Assembly (NCBI GenBank): GCA_021806845.1
Contig: JAKAPV010000170.1
Span: 1 to 6,714, forward strand
Direction of reading: 5' to 3'
Source of the DNA: Bacillota bacterium
GTDB lineage: Bacteria; Bacillota; Sulfobacillia; JAJZYS01; JAJYTV01
DNA: 6,714 nt
This document shows, one piece after another, positions 4,694 to 6,714 of this stretch (the stretch's first letter is position 1; each line of letters begins with the position of its first letter). The notes beneath the pieces were generated by a model, which saw nothing but the letters and a program-made list of their open reading frames with translations, ran no database searches and was not told the origin of the DNA. Both the position numbers and the translations under genes were made by a program.

Positions 4694-5272
4694 TTGGCAA
4701 AGGAATACGAATTGGCGCTCGTGCTGCGTCCTGAACTGGACGAAGAGCGCCAGCAGAATGTCCTGGCACGTTACCGCCAAGTGATCGAAAGCCACGGCGG
4801 CACCGCCGCGGAGACGAACGCCTGGGGAAAGCGACGCCTCGCGTACGAGATCGACGATCTGAGCGAAGGCTTCTACTACTTCGTCACGTATACGGCTGAC
4901 GCGACGGCAAACGCCGAACTCGACCGCCTCTTGCGCATCGACGAAAGCGTACTGCGCTACCTCGTGGTCGTGCGGCCGCGTCCCAATCCGCCCAAGCCGA
5001 CGTCGCTGCCGGAGGCAGCTGGTGCACACGGCGAAGGCAACCCGCGTACCGGGCCCACGCCCGCAGGCGACCGCCCCGGCCCCGGACTCCCGGAGCCACG
5101 CAAGCGCGCCGCCGCCGAAGGCGGTCCCACTCCGGCTCCGGCCCCCGCAGACGCGGAGGCCGAGATGCAAGCTACCCCCGCAGAGACCGCTGCTGCGCCG
5201 GCCGAGACCGCTGCTGCGCCGGCCGAGACGGCCGAGGCGCCTGCTGCGGACGCCGAGCCCATCCAGGAGTAG
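4694..5272 (+). CDS. rpsF: 30S ribosomal protein S6 with a long C-terminal extension
   Basis: Residues 1-95 are a standard bacterial S6, a small-subunit protein that pairs with S18 on the platform of the 30S subunit. The N-terminus is YELALVLRPELDEE (5-18), followed by AWGKRRLAYEIDDLSEGFYY (43-62) and RLLRIDESVLRYLVVVRP (78-95). Ordinary S6 ends about here. This one continues for 97 residues rich in Pro, Ala, Gly and Glu, including a 7-residue repeat (ETAAAPA), and is probably disordered and acidic at its end. The start is TTG 4694, spaced 7 bases after GGAGGAGGTG. An ATG at 4689 is in another frame and too close to the Shine-Dalgarno sequence. It is first in the rpsF-ssb-rpsR operon, with ssb 15 bases after its TAG stop, and is probably under leader-based feedback. 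Confidence 0.95.
   Translation: MAKEYELALVLRPELDEERQQNVLARYRQVIESHGGTAAETNAWGKRRLAYEIDDLSEGFYYFVTYTADATANAELDRLLRIDESVLRYLVVVRPRPNPPKPTSLPEAAGAHGEGNPRTGPTPAGDRPGPGLPEPRKRAAAEGGPTPAPAPADAEAEMQATPAETAAAPAETAAAPAETAEAPAADAEPIQE
5183..5245 (+). repeat. 21-bp tandem repeat in the 3' part of rpsF
   Basis: Two identical 21-bp units (5183-5203 and 5204-5224) each encode ETAAAPA. A third, degenerate unit (5225-5245) encodes ETAEAPA. The period is a multiple of three, so copy-number changes by slippage would keep the frame and only alter the length of the S6 tail. Confidence 0.85.
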
Positions 5273-5287
5273 AGAGGAGGGCGGCCG

Positions 5288-5707
5288 ATGCTCAACCGTG
5301 TGGTCCTGATCGGTCGGCTGGTCCGCGATCCGGAGATGCGATACACCCCCAGCGGCATTGCCTCGGTCCGGATGAGCATCGCGGTGCAGAGGCCGTTCGC
5401 CAATCAGCAGGGCGAGAGGGAAACGGACTTCATCGACCTGCGCGCCTGGCGCAAGCTGGCGGAAACCTGTGCGGCGCACCTCAAGAAGGGTCGTCTGATC
5501 GCTGTAGAAGGGCGGCTTGAAGTTCGCTCCTTCGACGGTCAGGATGGGCAGCGCCGGCGCGTGTACGAAGTCGTCGCCGACGACGTGCGCTTCCTGGACC
5601 GCGCGAACAGCCAGGCTGCTGCCGGGCCTTCCGGCGAGCCTGAAGGCGACCCCTATGGAGAGGACCCGCCGGACTACGACGGGCCGGACGAACCGGTCCC
5701 GTTCTGA
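5288..5707 (+). CDS. ssb: Single-stranded DNA-binding protein
   Basis: The 139-residue protein coats single-stranded DNA during replication, recombination and repair. The OB-fold domain spans about residues 1-106, opening with MLNRVVLIGRLVRDPEMRYT and containing FIDLRAWRKLAE (48-59) and GRLIAVEGRLEVRSF (68-82). Trp54 and nearby aromatic and basic residues are typical DNA contacts. A short tail of about 30 residues, acidic and Gly/Pro rich, leads to the tip DEPVPF (134-139). This is the partner-docking peptide, a variant of the usual DDDIPF. The tail is shorter than in many SSBs. The start is ATG 5288, after the strong GAGAGGAGGG (5273-5282). It sits between rpsF and rpsR, the standard arrangement. 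Confidence 0.96.
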   Translation: MLNRVVLIGRLVRDPEMRYTPSGIASVRMSIAVQRPFANQQGERETDFIDLRAWRKLAETCAAHLKKGRLIAVEGRLEVRSFDGQDGQRRRVYEVVADDVRFLDRANSQAAAGPSGEPEGDPYGEDPPDYDGPDEPVPF

Positions 5708-5731
5708 GATCACTAGCGAGGGGATGAAGCG

Positions 5732-5962
5732 ATGCGCCGAGAGCGCGGACGCCGCTCGAAGCGGCGCGTCTGCAGCTTCTGCGTCGACAAGGTGGTCGAA
5801 GTCGACTACAAGGAAGCACAGAAGCTCAGGCGATATATCACGGAGCGAGGCAAGATCCTGCCGCGCCGCATCAGCGGGAACTGCGCGCACCACCAGCGCC
5901 AGTTGACCGTTGCCATCAAGCGGGCGCGCAACCTTGCGCTGCTGCCGTTCACGATCGACTGA
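5732..5962 (+). CDS. rpsR: 30S ribosomal protein S18, zinc-binding (C+) form
   Basis: The 76-residue protein matches S18 throughout: CSFCVDKVVEVDYKEAQKLR (14-33), YITERGKILPRRISGN (35-50), then QRQLTVAIKRARNLALLPF (55-73). It binds with S6 to the platform of the 30S subunit. It is the C+ type: Cys14, Cys17 and Cys51, with His53 or His54, form a likely zinc site, which is lost in the C- forms that many bacteria use in zinc shortage. The start is ATG 5732 after GAGGGGA (5718-5724), 24 bases beyond the ssb stop. It is the last gene of the operon, followed 16 bases later by a strong hairpin. Confidence 0.96.
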   Translation: MRRERGRRSKRRVCSFCVDKVVEVDYKEAQKLRRYITERGKILPRRISGNCAHHQRQLTVAIKRARNLALLPFTID

Positions 5963-5978
5963 CACACAGGGTAGAGAA

Positions 5979-6009
5979 AGGACCCGGGGACAGCCAGTCC
6001 CCGGGTCCT
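5979..6009 (+). terminator. Intrinsic-type terminator of the rpsF-ssb-rpsR operon
   Basis: A perfect 13-bp stem (AGGACCCGGGGAC, 5979-5991, with GTCCCCGGGTCCT, 5997-6009) closes a 5-base AGCCA loop, 16 bases after the rpsR stop. What follows is AACATATATTCCTAATT, AT-rich but without a true T run, so termination may be partial or need a factor. It is the only convincing terminator in the window. Confidence 0.8.
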
Positions 6010-6210
6010 AACATATATTCCTAATTCCCCACAAAACGTCGTGTCTTGCTGATCGGCGCATCCTGAGGGCAGTGATCACCTGCCACGCATCGGCCGCGTG
6101 CCTCCCCCTGAGAAACCAGTACCATGCTGGCCGTGCGGGCGCGCGCCGCGCCCCATGGAGGAGGCAACGGCGGCGCCGCCGAAAGCACAGGCAGAGAGAG
6201 GATGACCGAC
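6010..6210 (+). other. 201-bp gap before the MazG-like gene with several possible hairpins
   Basis: No convincing gene lies here. Possible stems are GGCAG/CTGCC (6068-6072/6080-6084), ACGC/GCGT (6085-6088/6096-6099), CCAG/CTGG (6116-6119/6127-6130), each with a 7-base loop, and GGGCGCG/CGCGCCC (6137-6143/6147-6153). There is also a perfect 14-bp palindrome at 6168-6181. TATATT (6014-6019) could be a -10, but no good -35 accompanies it. The region does not match any riboswitch class I can recall. The frame of the downstream gene is open from ATG 6124, so part of it could be translated if that start is used. Confidence 0.4.
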
Positions 6211-6531
6211 GTGCCGACCACCGGTGCTGACCGTTCGATCGCTCGTCACCTGAAGGTACTGGACTGGCTACGAGCCGAACTCATCGGCGGCGTGGCCGCA
6301 CTTTTCAAGGCGACGGCGCTGGGCTCGCAGGACGCGATCGCCGACGCGCTGTCCTCGATACTCTTGACGACCTACGTACTGGGGCGGCGCCTTGGCATAT
6401 CCTTTGCGCAACTGGAACTGCGCGCCGCGCTGCGCGCGCAGGAACTGGCCAAGACGGGCCATGAGGTGGAACGCTCGTACGGCGACCTCAGCGCGCTCCA
6501 AAAACATTTCGACGAGGGTGCCCATGGTTGA
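6211..6531 (+). CDS. MazG-like family protein
   Basis: The 106-residue product resembles the small MazG-like proteins found between rpsR and yybS in many clostridia. It has a helical core: VLDWLRAELIGGVAALFKAT, then SQDAIADALSSILLTTYVLG, then RRLGISFAQLEL, and near the C-terminus the block HEVERSYGDLSAL. True MazG enzymes hydrolyse nucleoside triphosphates using paired EExxE and ExxD motifs. Here only single acidic residues remain at those places, so enzyme activity is doubtful. The start is uncertain. GTG 6211 is 9 bases after AGAGG (6197-6201) and is chosen for that reason. ATG 6202, which would give 109 residues, abuts the purine run directly. ATG 6124 would add 29 low-complexity residues and has no Shine-Dalgarno sequence. 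The 3' end overlaps the next gene by 8 bp. Confidence 0.75.
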   Translation: MPTTGADRSIARHLKVLDWLRAELIGGVAALFKATALGSQDAIADALSSILLTTYVLGRRLGISFAQLELRAALRAQELAKTGHEVERSYGDLSALQKHFDEGAHG

Positions 6532-6714
6532 GCCACGGCCCCGGCCCCCAAGAGTGGTCGCCTGGCTCGGCTGGGGCGCGCTTGCGGCGGTCGGCTATGC
6601 GATCGGGGTGCCGCTCCTGCTTGGGGGAGTCGCCATCTTCCCGATCGCGGTGGTCGCGTACGAAGGGGGCATCGGCGAGGCCGTCATCGCGGCTGCCGCG
6701 GGGATGCTCGGCGT
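6524..6714 (+). CDS. N-terminus of a membrane protein, probably DUF2232 (YybS-like); cut by the window edge
   Basis: The frame from ATG 6524 is open to the window edge (63 complete codons). After a Pro/Arg-rich start (MVEPRPRPPR) come hydrophobic stretches: VVAWLGWGALAAVGYAIGVP (11-30), then LLLGGVAIFPIAVVAY (31-46), then a short GGIGE turn and a third, AVIAAAAGMLGV. This layout fits the N-terminal helices of DUF2232/YybS-type membrane proteins, which commonly follow rpsR and the MazG-like gene in clostridia. The name rests on gene order and hydrophobicity, not on a decisive motif. AGGGTG (6515-6520) lies close before the ATG. The start overlaps the MazG-like 3' end (6524-6531), suggesting coupling. 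Confidence 0.6.
   Translation, partial: MVEPRPRPPRVVAWLGWGALAAVGYAIGVPLLLGGVAIFPIAVVAYEGGIGEAVIAAAAGMLG

Noticed and set aside
4211..5965. 584-codon open frame on the reverse strand
   Set aside because: It lies opposite cvpA-like, DUF951, rpsF, ssb and rpsR, all clearly recognisable. Its product is low-complexity Arg/Ser/Gly-rich, typical of antisense frames in high-GC DNA.
6068..6130. Three hairpins with 7-base loops suggesting a tRNA
   Set aside because: There is no acceptor stem, no TTCGA-type T loop, no D-arm signature and no CCA-side pairing.
1..6714. Origin-region parS sites
   Set aside because: The gene set suggests origin proximity, but no sequence close to TGTTTCACGTGAAACA was seen on either strand; the only long dyads are those reported.
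1..6714. CRISPR arrays, insertion sequences or prophage genes
   Set aside because: There are no spaced direct repeats, transposase or integrase motifs, or terminal inverted repeats with target duplications; the window reads as conserved chromosomal core.

Overview
The window is high-GC, densely coded DNA (about two thirds G+C by eye). It most likely comes from a spore-forming, high-GC member of the Firmicutes, from a deep clostridial lineage of the Symbiobacterium/Limnochordia kind. The evidence is the sporulation gene yyaC together with ykuS, ykvI, DUF951 (yyzM), rpsF-ssb-rpsR, a MazG-like gene and a DUF2232-like (yybS) gene. In Firmicutes, several of these genes sit close to the chromosomal replication origin. 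The genus is an inference. Nothing here looks like a mobile element, a CRISPR array or a phage.

Layout. (1) 1-1282, + strand: the last 21 codons of an unidentified gene, a diacylglycerol-kinase-family lipid kinase coupled to it by a GTGA overlap, and a small YkuS (UPF0180) protein. (2) 1233-1829, - strand: yyaC, whose 3' end overlaps ykuS by 50 bp tail to tail. A good -10 element lies only six bases before its ATG, so the transcript may be leaderless. (3) 1830-1899: a short divergent promoter region with a GC-rich palindrome. (4) 1900-4580, + strand: a tight five-gene run comprising a YkvI-like membrane protein, a tail-anchored TPR protein, an unrecognised three-helix membrane protein, a CvpA-family protein and DUF951. 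All four junctions are 4-bp NTGA overlaps, and the cvpA-like gene appears to start with CTG. (5) 4585-6009: a clear sigma-A-type promoter, a structured leader that can fold over the ribosome binding site, rpsF (with a long Ala/Pro/Glu extension), ssb, rpsR (zinc-binding C+ form) and a strong hairpin terminator. (6) 6010-6210: a leader with several possible hairpins. It is followed by a MazG-like gene whose 3' end overlaps the start of a membrane protein (probably DUF2232) that runs off the window.

How the genes work together. rpsF-ssb-rpsR is the classic unit joining two neighbouring small-subunit ribosomal proteins (S6 and S18) with the single-stranded-DNA-binding protein. Its leader is the natural place for feedback by S6:S18. 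The five-gene run upstream is mostly membrane proteins of unknown function, and its overlaps suggest translational coupling. Start-codon use is unusual: at least seven of the complete genes seem to begin with GTG, TTG or CTG. I saw no clear new defence or metabolic system. The most interesting points are the rpsF leader, the chain of NTGA overlaps with a CTG start, the S6 extension, the perfect 26-bp palindrome inside the kinase gene, and the possible leaderless yyaC.
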